Assembly: GCA_015487755.1 (NCBI GenBank)
Contig: WFPG01000046.1
Location: 1-18,012, forward strand
DNA: 18,012 bases
DNA from: Acidobacteriota bacterium
Lineage (GTDB): Bacteria; Acidobacteriota; Holophagae; Thermotomaculales; Thermotomaculaceae
Reading direction: 5' to 3'
In this document: in pieces, positions 7,301 through 15,457 of the stretch
Layout of the letters: each line of letters opens with the position of its first letter
Position numbering within the stretch: position 1 is the stretch's first letter
Notes under the pieces: generated by a model
Databases searched by the model: none
What the model saw: the letters and a program-made list of their open reading frames with translations, nothing else
What the model was told of the DNA's origin: nothing
Made by a program: the position numbers and the translations under genes

Positions 7301-8305
7301 GAATTCATCAAGGTGATTTAAATAACAATCTCCACTATTGCAATCAGTTCCATACTGGTTCACTAAATCTTCAATATTATCACCTTCGTTCCCGGCCGCA
7401 ACGGTAACAACAACCCCTGCGTCAATAGCGTTTTCAATTGCCTGAACCTCGGCATCGTCGTCTGAAGATGTGTTTCCTATATCTCCGCCTAAACTCATGG
7501 ATATAACATCCATCCCGTCGTTAACCGCCGCATCAATACCGTTTAAAATAGAAGACTGGTATGCGCTTGGCCCATTTGGCCCCATTGTAAACACCTTGTA
7601 GTTACCTAAATAAGCACCGGGAGCGGCTCCTAAAAGTTTGTAAAGGAAAAGTCCATCCTGAACTTCAACATACCTTCCGGCCGCACAGCCTGCACATGCC
7701 GTCCCGTGGCCAAATTGGTCTGATGCATTCTGGTCACTGCCGAAATTTTTAGCAACAATTATCTTGTTGTTTGTATAATCTGTTTCATTGTCGGCTCCCG
7801 GGTCAAAACCTGCAGGATATTCAAACCCCGTATCGTCAAACATCGGATTAGAAATGTCTATTCCCGTATCAAGAATAGCAATTTTCATCCCCTTTCCTAT
7901 GTCAAGGTTGGACATTCCAAGCCTTCTGTAAACGGCAACATTGCCGCAAACCCTGTTTGCCCCGTCAAGTTTTAGTGTGTAAACCCTGTCTTTTTGAACA
8001 GATTTAACACCGGGAAATTCTTTTACTTTTTCAACCTGCGCCGGGTCAAGCTCGACAAAAACCGCATTTAAAACGGTTTGAATTGAGCCGAAAGCCTTTC
8101 CGTTTAACTTTTTCTCAACAAAGTTAATAAAATCCTTTTGTTGCTCTAAAACTTCCTGCCTGTACATTTTAGCGGCTTTTGTTTTCAAAGCCCTCTTAGT
8201 TACCTTAATAACAGGCTGTTTGTCCAAAACAACAATATACCTTTCTGCTGCCATTAGGTTGCCAACCGTCAAAAGCAAAACCAAAAACGCAAAAACCTTT
8301 TTCAT
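4379..8305 (-). CDS. Secreted subtilisin-like serine protease (S8) with PA insert and C-terminal repeats
   Basis: Exported endopeptidase of 1308 residues. Domains in order: signal peptide (1-20, MKKVFAFLVLLLTVGNLMAA), I9-type propeptide (about 22-112), S8 catalytic domain (about 135-650) with Asp146 (AILDTGID), His200 (QFGHGTACAG), oxyanion Asn306 (AAGNEG) and Ser580 (QGTSFSTPYTAG). A Cys-containing protease-associated (PA) domain is inserted at about 410-510 (LSGKVVLVQRGDCYFC). A beta-sandwich region follows (655-765), then two TSP3-like calcium loops (EDEDGDGINHGTE, DTDNDGMTDAEE; about 776-812), and four repeats of about 120 residues (845-1295). The ATG at 8305 is preferred over the TTG at 8308; GGGGGTG lies about 7-9 nt upstream. 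No LPXTG motif or obvious type IX sorting tail is present, so the export route past the outer membrane is unknown. It follows the TPR gene by 30 nt and is probably cotranscribed with it. Confidence 0.9.
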   Translation of the reverse strand: MKKVFAFLVLLLTVGNLMAAERYIVVLDKQPVIKVTKRALKTKAAKMYRQEVLEQQKDFINFVEKKLNGKAFGSIQTVLNAVFVELDPAQVEKVKEFPGVKSVQKDRVYTLKLDGANRVCGNVAVYRRLGMSNLDIGKGMKIAILDTGIDISNPMFDDTGFEYPAGFDPGADNETDYTNNKIIVAKNFGSDQNASDQFGHGTACAGCAAGRYVEVQDGLFLYKLLGAAPGAYLGNYKVFTMGPNGPSAYQSSILNGIDAAVNDGMDVISMSLGGDIGNTSSDDDAEVQAIENAIDAGVVVTVAAGNEGDNIEDLVNQYGTDCNSGDCYLNHLDEFSLVPMSISTPGNAPDAITVGAVDNERDYQAIKHSTFYINGEPIEGLTDIQYGTDTQVAVNLTEFPMTEVVDLADYTTDDLACNSLDGIDLSGKVVLVQRGDCYFCQKIKNCQDAGAAAVIIYNNKAADEDGGGILNMDVGPNQNCPFQLNIPGFFISKEDGEALKQVLASSTEPVYFSISVETEYTKVASGYKTWFSSTGPTKVDYHLKPDVAAPGQRIMAPTQDDNSSGGMYSATGFGETQGTSFSTPYTAGIVAAFKSLYPDLTPAEIKGIICTATAPGYDLYQTKDGINNIFYTNGYAIPPFLGGGIVNMEDAVNAKLSLMPSNISFGNVDTANTKGGKGSLSKVFTVKNISDKTISFIPSLLNICANSKVNASISPTTKQTLNPGESVDITLTANYTDPAATHLMGFVVLTDNYGNEYKLPYYGRFVSSDVLNHSDTEDEDGDGINHGTELGAWSDVYVADTDNDGMTDAEEMNGIDVNGTTVRYNPANATSVYYDPFADTDLTFETYVPAFVNDYDENGFTECYLYISNPNNEAVEVRVLPISPTGVITTTVRKLTVQSHGWKGVKIDRGMYPAGGGWILIKSTNKVNAIVNMETLEFNRKKPGKEANYYIENSAAIAGTDRLYSKVYIPHIAEQTDQWKTFLSIANPNNVSITGQIQVPGATAVDSPSIDKLNSYMVEDIYTDIFNSNFPYDPSDSAHWWATIQSNGGQFVAMEAFSQLRFEDENDPTPLMDQIGALLLTDETSTEIIIPHVDTHWLWWTGVVINNTADTDATITMTPYDADGNALTPVTFTLAANSKAVNLVQGFWTSNNATYPENTSWIKITSDQPITGYELFGIDPTKGSDNNGEDALAGVRPIMNPATSIAFPYVFTQTDTEWCGIVVINANEQAANLTIEAYNALGEKVGEVNETLGANQKWVGVVDSNLIPGLTDDVKWIKVVSDVPVGGFALFGDLDRYYMSGYKAVELE
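4424..5776 (-). repeat. Four protein-level repeats of ~120 residues in the protease C terminus
   Basis: Each unit begins with a hydrophobic-Pro strand (YVPAF, YIPHI, IIPHV, AFPYV; Pro at 849, 970, 1091, 1208), giving spacings of 121, 121 and 117 residues. Each continues with an x-I-x-N-(P/N/A)-N-like strand, then a G/W-I-x-I-x-S strand, and closes about 81-85 residues after the Pro with MET, MEA, YEL or FAL. The copies are strongly diverged, so no DNA-level repeat is visible. A beta-sandwich fold is likely; a surface or substrate-binding role is inferred. Confidence 0.6.
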
Positions 8306-8335
8306 CAAAAGACACCCCCGTATTTATTTTTTAAA

Positions 8336-9277
8336 TTATTGTCCAGCTGTTAAGCCTTGAATCAGGCCCTGGCAATCTCCAGCATATTTGCCGTTAGGAG
8401 CCAACTCAAGGTATTTTTTAAGCATTTCAACGCATTTATTCATATCACCCAACCTTAAATAAAGCAAACCTAACTGATAGTATGCGTCTGCGTATTTCGG
8501 GTCAACCTGCAAAGTCTTTTCAAGGTAACCTTTAGCCTCTTTGTCATTTCCTGCATTTATGTATTCAACAGCCTTGTTGTAGTATTCTGCAGGGTCAATA
8601 GCACCCATTTCTTCCGCTTTTTTATGGTATTTTTTGTAATTTTCTTCATCTCCTTTTTTCTTGTAAACATCAGCAAGCAAAACATAAGCGTGCCCCATTG
8701 TGCCGTTTAAATCAATCGCTTTTAACAATTCCCTTTCCGCATCGTCAAGTTTGTTGTTTATTAAATCAATTCTTCCAAGGTGAAACCATGCGTATGCAAG
8801 GTTGGGGTTTAGTTCAACCGCTTTTTTCAAAAGAGGATAAGCCCCTTTGTCGTCTTTTTTCTTTAAAAATTCAACAGCCTGGTTAAAAGCTATTGCCGCC
8901 CTTTCCTCAGGGGATAATTTGCTTTCTTCCTGCATAGCGGCAGCTTTTAAACTCATCAGTTTTATGTTCTCAACCTTTTTATCACTGATTATAGGTTTAG
9001 TAAGGGTTTCGTATGTAACATAACCTTCTTTCTCAAATTTCACGATATAGGTAGCAATATTAAGTGTTACCCTTGCAACACCCTTTTTATTTGTAACCAA
9101 CTCTTTGTGAAAACTCTTTCTCTTTTTCATAGTAATGGTAATTTTAACCCCTTCAATAGGCTTTTTGTTTTCGTCAACTACCTTGAAAATAATCATACCG
9201 GCCTGAATTCCGGCAAATGATTTAACAGTGAAAACAAGGATCAAAGCAAAAACAGTTAAAAATTTAAATACCTTCAT
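8336..9277 (-). CDS. Periplasmic TPR protein with N-terminal carboxypeptidase-regulatory-like domain
   Basis: Exported protein of 313 residues, function unknown. A signal peptide (1-22, ending KSFAG) is followed by a small beta-sandwich of the CarboxypepD_reg/CNA-B type at about 27-108, recognisable from VVDENKKPIEGVKITI, then NKKGVARVTL and YIVKFEKEGY. A linker leads to about five TPR units (near 127-160, 161-194, 195-226, 230-263 and 264-297), with clear signatures such as AYAWFHLGRIDLINNKLDDA and ADAYYQLGLLYLRLGDMN. The single Cys pair (282, 302) lies in the last repeat; no lipobox is seen. The ATG at 9277 has GGAGA about 8 nt upstream. It lies 17 nt after rimO and 30 nt before the protease gene. 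A scaffold role for envelope or secreted proteins is plausible but not shown. Confidence 0.72.
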   Translation of the reverse strand: MKVFKFLTVFALILVFTVKSFAGIQAGMIIFKVVDENKKPIEGVKITITMKKRKSFHKELVTNKKGVARVTLNIATYIVKFEKEGYVTYETLTKPIISDKKVENIKLMSLKAAAMQEESKLSPEERAAIAFNQAVEFLKKKDDKGAYPLLKKAVELNPNLAYAWFHLGRIDLINNKLDDAERELLKAIDLNGTMGHAYVLLADVYKKKGDEENYKKYHKKAEEMGAIDPAEYYNKAVEYINAGNDKEAKGYLEKTLQVDPKYADAYYQLGLLYLRLGDMNKCVEMLKKYLELAPNGKYAGDCQGLIQGLTAGQ

Positions 9278-9294
9278 AACCTGTCTCCTTTCAT

Positions 9295-10611
9295 CTATAA
9301 GATTTTCCCTAAAATATCGTAATGCATAGCCATTTCTATTGATACCTTTTTAAAATCCCCCACATCCGCAAAGCCTTCGTTAATCAAAGTAACTCCGTCT
9401 ATATCGGGTGCCTGCCCTCTATGCCTTGATTTTAAAAGATATTCCGTTTCTTCGTAATACCCTTCAACGATTACCTCTACCACGCTCCCTACAAGTTGCT
9501 TGTTTACATTGTACGATATCTCCTTTTGCATTTCCATAATTTCGTTCATTCTTTTTATTTTTGTGTCCTCACTCACACTGTCTTCAAGGCTAAAAGCGGG
9601 TGTGTCTTCCTCGTGGGAATAGGTGAAAACCCCTAAATGGTTAAATTGAGCCTCTTTTACAAAGTTTTTAAGTTCATTAAACTCTTCTTCCGTTTCTCCC
9701 GGATAGCCTACAATTAGTGCAGTCCTTATAAAAACATCGTTATCAAACTCTTTTCTTATCTTTTCAATCAATTTTAAATATTCGCCTCCGCTACCCGGCC
9801 TTTTCATTGATTTAAGAATTCTCTTTGAAGCATGCTGCAACGGTATGTCAATGTAATTGCACACCTTTTCGCTTTGAGCCATAACTTTTAAAAGCCTGTC
9901 GGTTATTTCGCCGGGGAAAAGGTACATAACCCTTATCCAGAAATCACCATCAATTTTATTTAAGTTTTCAATTAGTTGAGCCAATCCGTCTTTCATTCCC
10001 AGATCCGTTCCGTACATTGTTGAATCCTGGGATATAAGGATTATCTCCCTGTACCCGTAATCAACAAGGTTTTTAACTTCGTCGGCTATAGACTCAATAG
10101 TCCTGCTTCTCAACCTGCCCCTTATCCCCGGGATTGCGCAAAAAGAGCAGGAGTGGTTGCACCCCTCGGATATCTTCACATATTCATAGACGGAATTTGA
10201 TAGAATTCTTGGTGATTTTTCAGAATAAACGTATTGAGGCATTTTAAATTCTGCATTGCGGTTTTTCTCAAGAATGTCAACAATCTTTTCTATATCGTTA
10301 AGGCTTACAAAGTAATCTATTTCGGGAATTTCTTTTTTCAAATCCTTTACATACCTTTGAACAAGACAGCCTGCTACAACAATTTCCCCTATTTTCCCCT
10401 GTTTTTTATACTCAACAAGTTCAAGAATCCTATCTATGGATTCTTCTTTAGCGGGAAGTATAAAACCGCAGGTGTTAACTATTGCATAGTCAACATATTC
10501 ATCAAGGTTTAAAACAGGCTCATAGCCTCTTTCAATAAGGCAACCTGCCATAACCTCGGAGTCAACCGTGTTTTTGGGGCAACCTAAAGTTAAGAAAAAG
10601 AATTTCGGCAT
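9295..10611 (-). CDS. rimO: Ribosomal protein S12 methylthiotransferase (radical SAM)
   Basis: Adds a methylthio group to the conserved Asp of ribosomal protein S12; cytoplasmic, two [4Fe-4S] clusters. The 438 residues match the family. Cluster one is in the N-terminal UPF0004 domain, with C11 (TLGCPKNTVDSE), C48 (NTCGF) and C82 (AGCLVQ). The radical SAM cluster is C151/C155/C158 in GCNHSCSFCAIPGIRGRLRS. The C terminus (about 372-438) is a TRAM domain. The CPKNTVDSE signature and GIRGRLRSR favour RimO over the tRNA enzyme MiaB. The gene starts 6 nt after the asnS stop with no convincing SD, so it is probably translated by coupling. Its place in a cluster with rpsO, pnp and era fits ribosome maturation. 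Confidence 0.95.
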   Translation of the reverse strand: MPKFFFLTLGCPKNTVDSEVMAGCLIERGYEPVLNLDEYVDYAIVNTCGFILPAKEESIDRILELVEYKKQGKIGEIVVAGCLVQRYVKDLKKEIPEIDYFVSLNDIEKIVDILEKNRNAEFKMPQYVYSEKSPRILSNSVYEYVKISEGCNHSCSFCAIPGIRGRLRSRTIESIADEVKNLVDYGYREIILISQDSTMYGTDLGMKDGLAQLIENLNKIDGDFWIRVMYLFPGEITDRLLKVMAQSEKVCNYIDIPLQHASKRILKSMKRPGSGGEYLKLIEKIRKEFDNDVFIRTALIVGYPGETEEEFNELKNFVKEAQFNHLGVFTYSHEEDTPAFSLEDSVSEDTKIKRMNEIMEMQKEISYNVNKQLVGSVVEVIVEGYYEETEYLLKSRHRGQAPDIDGVTLINEGFADVGDFKKVSIEMAMHYDILGKIL

Positions 10612-10617
10612 AAATTT

Positions 10618-11907
10618 TTAAGGATACAGTCTGTTAAGCATTCTCGGCCATGGGATTGTTTCCCTTACATGGTGCAGGCCGCATATCCAGGCAACAGTCC
10701 TTTCTATTCCAAGCCCGAACCCGCCGTGTGGAACCGAGCCGTACCTTCTTAAATCAAGGTACCACTTGTAATTTTCTTCGGGAATTCCTTCTTCCCTAAT
10801 TTTTTCAAGAAGGTGTTCTATGTCGGCAGACCTTTCTCCCCCTCCTACAATTTCACCGTAACCTTCCGGGGCTAAAACATCTACCCCTAACGCCAATTCA
10901 GGGTTTTCTTTATCAAGTTCAAAGTAGAATGCCTTGAAACTTGCAGGAAACCTGTGAACAAGGATAGGCTTGTCGTACTGTTTTGTTAAAATTGTTTCGT
11001 CGTCTCCGCCGAAATCTTCTCCCCAGATAATGTCCGAACCTAATTTGTGCAACTGTTCAACAGCCTCTGTATAAGTCATTCTAATAAAAGGCCTTTTGAT
11101 TTTTTCAAGTTTTGATATATCCCTTTCCAGTATCTTCAACTCTTCCATTCTTTTATCAAGCACTCTTGCGACAATGTACTCAACAAACTCCTCCGCTAAA
11201 TCCATAACATCGTTCAATGTTGCAAATGCCATTTCAGGCTCTACCATCCAGAATTCCATTAAGTGCCTTCTTGTTTTGGATTTTTCCGCCCTGAATGTAG
11301 GCCCGAAGCAATATACCTTTTTAAACGCCGCTATGGCCGCCTCAGAATACAACTGCCCGCTCTGGGTAAGGTAGGCTGTTTCCCCGAAGTAATCTGTTTT
11401 AAAAAGGGTTGTTGAGCCTTCAGCGGCATTGGGGGTAAGAATAGGGGAATCAACTAAAACAAAGTCTCTTTCGTCAAAAAAGTCCCTGCAGGCCTTAATT
11501 ATTTCAGCCCTAACCCTTAAAATAGCCCATTGCCTTTTTGAACGGAGCCAGAGGTGCCTGTGATCCATTAAAAAATCAACACCGTGTTCCTTGGGGGTAA
11601 TGGGAAAAGGCTCTGAAATCTGGTAAATCTTCATTGTTTTAACTAAAAGTTCATAACTTCCGTCCCTTGGGTTTTGCTGGACAGTGCCTGTTAACTCTAT
11701 TGAACTTTCTTGAGTGAGTTTTTTAAAGTCTTCCATAGCCTCATCAGAGGTTTCCCCTTTAATAAAAACGCATTGAACAAATGCCGAACCGTCCCTTAAC
11801 TCTACAAACCTGATTTTTCCGTGCTTTCTTTTAAGCCTGACCCACCCTTGAAGGGTAATCTCTTTACCTACATAATCCCCCATATATTTGGCAAGAATCA
11901 CAGGCAT
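10618..11907 (-). CDS. asnS: Asparaginyl-tRNA synthetase
   Basis: Class IIb aminoacyl-tRNA synthetase charging tRNA-Asn; 429 residues. An N-terminal OB-fold anticodon-binding domain (about 15-95, [21 protein letters not shown]) precedes the catalytic core. Motif 2 is in [20 protein letters not shown] (201-220) followed by MVEPE, the AsnRS-type form. Motif 3 is GFGLGIER (396-403). The protein ends [15 protein letters not shown]. The frame stays open upstream to an ATG at 12084, but those 59 codons are the other frame of the pnp tail and give a low-complexity Thr/Glu peptide. The ATG at 11907 has GGAGGA five bases upstream and begins 22 nt after the pnp stop. A nondiscriminating AspRS-like activity cannot be excluded from sequence alone, but motif 2 argues for AsnRS. 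Confidence 0.92.
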   Translation of the reverse strand: MPVILAKYMGDYVGKEITLQGWVRLKRKHGKIRFVELRDGSAFVQCVFIKGETSDEAMEDFKKLTQESSIELTGTVQQNPRDGSYELLVKTMKIYQISEPFPITPKEHGVDFLMDHRHLWLRSKRQWAILRVRAEIIKACRDFFDERDFVLVDSPILTPNAAEGSTTLFKTDYFGETAYLTQSGQLYSEAAIAAFKKVYCFGPTFRAEKSKTRRHLMEFWMVEPEMAFATLNDVMDLAEEFVEYIVARVLDKRMEELKILERDISKLEKIKRPFIRMTYTEAVEQLHKLGSDIIWGEDFGGDDETILTKQYDKPILVHRFPASFKAFYFELDKENPELALGVDVLAPEGYGEIVGGGERSADIEHLLEKIREEGIPEENYKWYLDLRRYGSVPHGGFGLGIERTVAWICGLHHVRETIPWPRMLNRLYP

Positions 11908-11929
11908 ATTTCCTCCGATTTTATTTTTT

Positions 11930-14149
11930 TTAATTATTCTCTTTATCTCTGTCGTCTCTGTTATCTCTGTTTCTGTAATTTCTGTTGTCCCTGTTGTAAT
12001 TGTTATGCCTCGGACTGTGGTTTCTGTGCCTGTTGTTGTAATCCCTATTTCTGTTTCCACTTTCTCCGCTTTCACCTTCTTCATCTTTAAGCAACTGCTT
12101 CCTGCTTAAATTCACTCTGCCTAAATTATCAATATCTTTAACAATTACAAGGACTTTTTGATTAAGTTTCAATTCGTCTGCTACATTCCTTACAAAGTGG
12201 TTTGCAATTTCACTTTTGTGCAAAAGCCCTTCCTTACCGGGCAGAATTTCAACAAAAGCGCCGTAATCTTCTATTCTCTTAACAACGCCTTCGTAAACCT
12301 TGCCTATTTCGGGAACAGCAGTAACGGTTTTAATAAGTTCAATAGCCTTATTAGAAGCCTCTTCGTTTGTCGCCGCAATAAGAACCTTGCCGTCCTGCTT
12401 AATTTCGATTTTAACTCCCGTTGAATCCACAATTTCCTTAATAGTTTTTCCGCCCGGGCCTATTAAATCCCTGATTTTATCAGTTGAAATTTCAATCTCT
12501 GTAATTCTCGGAGCATACGGGGAAAGTTCTTTTCTCGGCTCAGGGATACAGGCGGTCATTTTGTCAAGCAGAAAGTCTATTGCCTTCCTTGCCTGCTCAA
12601 GTGCTTCAGCCATTATCTCTTTTGTTAAGCCCTTTATTTTTATATCCATCTGCAGGGCCGTAATGCCGTCTTTTGTGCCTGCAACCTTAAAATCCATATC
12701 TCCGTAATGGTCTTCAGCACCGGCAATATCAGTTAAAATAGCGTATTTGTCCCCCTCTTTTACCAACCCCATTGCAATTCCCGCAACAGGCTTTTTAAGG
12801 GGAACACCTGCGTCCATTAAAGACAAAGTTCCGCCGCATACTGTTGCCATTGAAGAGGAGCCGTTTGATTCAAGGATTTCAGAAACAACCCTGATTATGT
12901 AAGGGAATTCTTCTTCCGACGGAATCATAGGCTCAATAGCCCTTTTTGCAAGGGCGCCGTGACCTATTTCCCTTCTTCCGGGGCCTCTCAAAGGCCTTAC
13001 TTCCCCTACGCTAAAAGGCGGGAAGTTGTAATGAAGCATAAACTTTTCTTCTTCTTCCCCTTCAAGCCCGTCTATCAACTGGCTATCTCCGAATGTGCCC
13101 AGAGTTGTCGTTACCAATGCCTGGGTTTCCCCTCTGGTAAACAGAGCAGAACCGTGAGTTCTCGGCATAACGCCTACTTCAACGCTTACCGGCCTTATTT
13201 CGTCAAAAGCCCTTCCGTCAAGCCTCTTGCCTTCGTTGAGCACATAGTTTCTGAAAAGTTTTTCCTTTATCTGGTCAAAGATATAGGCTACATCAGGCTG
13301 TAATTCCTCTTCGTAACTTTCAATAAGTTTCTTTTTGATTTCCTTAACAGCCGCATTTGAAGCAAGCTTGCCCTTAATCCTTAAAGCATCAAGCAATTTC
13401 TCGGATATTTCCCTTTCAACTTCTTCAAATAAAACCTGGTCAACAAACCTTTCTTCCACTTCAACCTTTTCAGGTTTAATCATTTCGTAAAGTTCTTTCT
13501 GTGCCTTAACAAGTTCTTTAATATGGGTATGGGCAAATTCAAGGGCATCTACCATCAATGCGTTTGAAACCTCTTTTGCTCCCGCTTCAACCATGACAAT
13601 TGCTTCTTCAGTGCCCGCAACAACAAGGTCTAACAAAGACTTTTCTTTTTCCTCATGTGTGGGGTTAACCACAAATTGCCCGTCAATATAGCCTACCCTT
13701 ACCGCTCCAACGGGAATGGTGAAGGGTATTTTTGAAATATAAAGGGCACAGGACGCAGCGGTTATAGCAAGCACTTCAGGCTCGTTTGCGCTGTCAAAAG
13801 AGTAAACATTTGCTATAACCTGCACCTCATTAAAGAAATTGTCCGGGAATAAAGGCCTTAAAGGCCTGTCAATAAGCCTGCTTGTTAATACCTCTTTTGT
13901 AGAAGGCTTGCCTTCTCTCTTAAAAAACCCGCCGGGAATTTTACCGGCCGAAAATGTGTGTTCTTTATAATCGCAAACCAGAGGGAAGAAATCTATTCCT
14001 TCCCTCGGTTCGTCTGACATACATGCCGTTACCAATACCTTTGTATCACCGCTACTTATCACAATGGCGCCGTCAGCCTGTTTGGCTATAACGCCGGTTT
14101 CCATGGTAATTGTTTTGCCACCTATGGAAACGCTTACCTGCTTTTTCAT
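11930..14149 (-). CDS. pnp: Polyribonucleotide nucleotidyltransferase (PNPase) with basic Arg/Asn-rich tail
   Basis: Phosphorolytic 3'-5' exoribonuclease, trimeric, central to mRNA turnover; 739 residues. The first RNase PH domain (about 8-145) contains the FFKREGKPS and [13 protein letters not shown] segments. The alpha-helical linker is at about 150-300. The second, catalytic RNase PH domain (about 308-530) has [14 protein letters not shown] and the acidic catalytic region [18 protein letters not shown] domain follows (about 550-610, [10 protein letters not shown]) and then an S1 domain (about 617-685). Residues 690-739 form a low-complexity tail of Arg, Asn, Asp and Tyr beyond the usual end, probably disordered and RNA-binding. 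The gene follows rpsO by 31 nt, the classic rpsO-pnp order. The SD (AGG, about 9 nt from the ATG) is weak. Confidence 0.97.
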   Translation of the reverse strand: MKKQVSVSIGGKTITMETGVIAKQADGAIVISSGDTKVLVTACMSDEPREGIDFFPLVCDYKEHTFSAGKIPGGFFKREGKPSTKEVLTSRLIDRPLRPLFPDNFFNEVQVIANVYSFDSANEPEVLAITAASCALYISKIPFTIPVGAVRVGYIDGQFVVNPTHEEKEKSLLDLVVAGTEEAIVMVEAGAKEVSNALMVDALEFAHTHIKELVKAQKELYEMIKPEKVEVEERFVDQVLFEEVEREISEKLLDALRIKGKLASNAAVKEIKKKLIESYEEELQPDVAYIFDQIKEKLFRNYVLNEGKRLDGRAFDEIRPVSVEVGVMPRTHGSALFTRGETQALVTTTLGTFGDSQLIDGLEGEEEEKFMLHYNFPPFSVGEVRPLRGPGRREIGHGALAKRAIEPMIPSEEEFPYIIRVVSEILESNGSSSMATVCGGTLSLMDAGVPLKKPVAGIAMGLVKEGDKYAILTDIAGAEDHYGDMDFKVAGTKDGITALQMDIKIKGLTKEIMAEALEQARKAIDFLLDKMTACIPEPRKELSPYAPRITEIEISTDKIRDLIGPGGKTIKEIVDSTGVKIEIKQDGKVLIAATNEEASNKAIELIKTVTAVPEIGKVYEGVVKRIEDYGAFVEILPGKEGLLHKSEIANHFVRNVADELKLNQKVLVIVKDIDNLGRVNLSRKQLLKDEEGESGESGNRNRDYNNRHRNHSPRHNNYNRDNRNYRNRDNRDDRDKENN
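11933..12079 (-). repeat. Low-complexity CTGT-rich DNA encoding the PNPase tail
   Basis: On the + strand this 147-bp stretch is a run of diverged short units such as TCTCTGT, TTTCTGT and CCTGTTGTAAT. It encodes repeated Asn-Arg/Asp-Arg dipeptides in the pnp frame and a Thr-rich open stretch in an alternative frame. It looks like a simple-sequence expansion since degraded by point changes. Confidence 0.6.
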
Positions 14150-14180
14150 ACTTTTTACCTACTTTTTAATTTTTTTTAGA

Positions 14181-14447
14181 TTATTTTCTTAAACCTAATT
14201 TGTTAACAATATCTCTATACCTGTTAAAGTCTTTTCTTTTCAGGTATTCGAGGAGTTTCTTTCTCTGAGAAACAAGTTTTAAAAGACCTCTTCTTGAATG
14301 GAAGTCTTTTTTGTGCACTTTGAAATGTTCCGTTAAATAGTTAATCCTCTCGGTAATTAAGGCTATCTGCACCTCGGGGGAACCCGTGTCTTTATCGTGT
14401 TTCCCGAAGGCGCCGATAATCTCCGATTTTCTTTCTTTCGTAAGCAT
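14181..14447 (-). CDS. rpsO: 30S ribosomal protein S15
   Basis: Small-subunit protein of 88 residues, the standard length, which binds helices 20-22 of 16S rRNA early in platform assembly. The sequence is a clear S15: [20 protein letters not shown] at about residues 16-35, [19 protein letters not shown] with the RNA-contacting His/Asp/Ser/Arg residues, and [16 protein letters not shown] near the C terminus. The ATG at 14447 has a full SD (GGAGG) six bases upstream. It heads the rpsO-pnp-asnS-rimO run and is preceded by a promoter candidate and a short leader with a repeated hairpin motif. S15 autoregulates through its own leader in many bacteria, each with a different leader structure. Confidence 0.97.
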   Translation of the reverse strand: MLTKERKSEIIGAFGKHDKDTGSPEVQIALITERINYLTEHFKVHKKDFHSRRGLLKLVSQRKKLLEYLKRKDFNRYRDIVNKLGLRK

Positions 14448-14475
14448 CAGCCACCTCCAAATTTTTTATATACTA

Positions 14476-14503
14476 TGCCCGATAGGACTTTGCCCAACAG
14501 GAC
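14476..14503 (-). repeat. Tandem 13-nt repeat in the rpsO leader
   Basis: On the + strand, TGCCCGATAGGAC (14476-14488) and TGCCCAACAGGAC (14491-14503) differ at two positions and are separated by TT. In the mRNA sense each unit is GUCC-tetraloop-GGGC, a small hairpin containing a U-G pair beside a G-C pair. The copy nearer the promoter extends to seven pairs (14489-14506). It is a candidate S15 or other leader-binding element. Confidence 0.4.
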
Positions 14504-14508
14504 AAAAT

Positions 14509-14537
14509 AGTTTATCATGTCTGAAAAATATTGTAAA
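14509..14537 (-). promoter_or_regulatory. Candidate sigma-70 promoter for rpsO-pnp operon
   Basis: On the - strand, TTTACA (14537-14532; 5/6 to the -35 consensus) is followed after 17 nt by TAAACT (14514-14509; 4/6 to the -10 consensus). It lies in the 137-nt era-rpsO gap, the longest gene-free stretch of the window, and predicts a leader of about 55 nt before the rpsO ATG. Confidence 0.45.
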
Positions 14538-14584
14538 GACTATGGTAAAAATTAAAAATCCAGCCATACTTGCAATACCGTCAA

Positions 14585-15457
14585 CTAAATATTAAACTGC
14601 TGCAAATACTTCCCTTTCTGTCTCCACATCTTTTCAACCCTTACAAACAATTCAAGAGAAACTTCTTTACCGAAGTATTCTCTCAATTCTGCCTCTGACT
14701 CTTTTCTAATCTTTTTAATCATATTGCCGCCCTTCCCTATGAGAATAGGCTTCTGGGATTTTTTTTCAACAATAATATCGCAGAATATTTCAACATAATC
14801 GTCAAAATGCTCTATTTTTCTCACTTCGACAAAGGTTGTGTAAGGCAATTCGTCTCTTGTTTCTTTTAAAACCTTTTCCCTTACTATCTCGGCAATGTAA
14901 AGCCTTTCATTTATGTTTGTAATGTATTCAACATCGTATTGGAACTCGCCCTCGGGAATATATTTAAGTAATACTTCAAGAAGTTCGTCTACATTTATTC
15001 CGGCAGAAGCGGATATTGGCACAATCTCTTCAAACCCCATTTCTTTTAATTCTTCAATTAAAGGCAGTACCCTTGATTTCTTTATAATGTCTATTTTGTT
15101 TAAAGCAACTATTTTAGGCTTGTTAACCTCTTTCAATGTGTTCATAAGAAAGCGCTCTCCGTTTCCTATGGGAACCGAAGCGTCAATTATGTAAAGTATT
15201 ACATCTGCCGTATCAAGTTCGCTGTACACATTTTGCATCATTACCTTGTTCATTTCATACATAGGCTTGTGAAAACCCGGCAAATCCACAAAAACAAGCT
15301 GGTAGTCGTCTTTTGTTAATACCCCTAAAATTCTATGCCTGGTTGTCTGGGGTTTGTCTGAAACTATGGAAATCTTTCTGCCTAACAGGTAATTTAGCAA
15401 TGTTGATTTCCCCGCATTAGGCCTGCCTATTAAAGCAACCTCTCCGAATTTAGTCAT
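14585..15457 (-). CDS. era: GTPase Era
   Basis: Essential GTPase that binds the 3' end of 16S rRNA and assists 30S subunit maturation; 290 residues, typical length. The G motifs are GRPNAGKST (G1, 11-19), the QTTRHR switch region (G2, 37-42), DLPG (G3, 58-61), NKID (G4, 120-123) and SAS (G5, 149-151). The C-terminal KH domain includes GKGGNMIKKI (241-250), the RNA-contacting loop. The ATG at 15457 overlaps the stop of the upstream CBS-domain gene by 8 nt (ATGACTAA), and AGGAG lies about 8 nt before it. Gene order with ybeY and the HD phosphohydrolase is widely conserved in bacteria and fits a joint role in 16S rRNA processing. Confidence 0.97.
   Translation of the reverse strand: MTKFGEVALIGRPNAGKSTLLNYLLGRKISIVSDKPQTTRHRILGVLTKDDYQLVFVDLPGFHKPMYEMNKVMMQNVYSELDTADVILYIIDASVPIGNGERFLMNTLKEVNKPKIVALNKIDIIKKSRVLPLIEELKEMGFEEIVPISASAGINVDELLEVLLKYIPEGEFQYDVEYITNINERLYIAEIVREKVLKETRDELPYTTFVEVRKIEHFDDYVEIFCDIIVEKKSQKPILIGKGGNMIKKIRKESEAELREYFGKEVSLELFVRVEKMWRQKGKYLQQFNI

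Noticed and set aside
11908..12084. 59-residue Thr/Glu-rich N-terminal extension of AsnRS, or a pnp-asnS frameshift fusion
   Set aside because: The stretch is the alternative frame of the pnp tail. The ATG at 11907 has an excellent SD and the family starts there; no slippery site with a stimulatory structure is evident.
11821..12109. Cys-rich and Val/Ile-rich small ORFs on the + strand
   Set aside because: They are antisense to the repetitive pnp tail and asnS start. Their composition follows from the low-complexity DNA, and I see no SD or family match.
12300..13303. + strand ORFs of 114-135 codons antisense to pnp
   Set aside because: They oppose a highly conserved gene, have no recognisable domains, and are expected as shadows of its codon usage.
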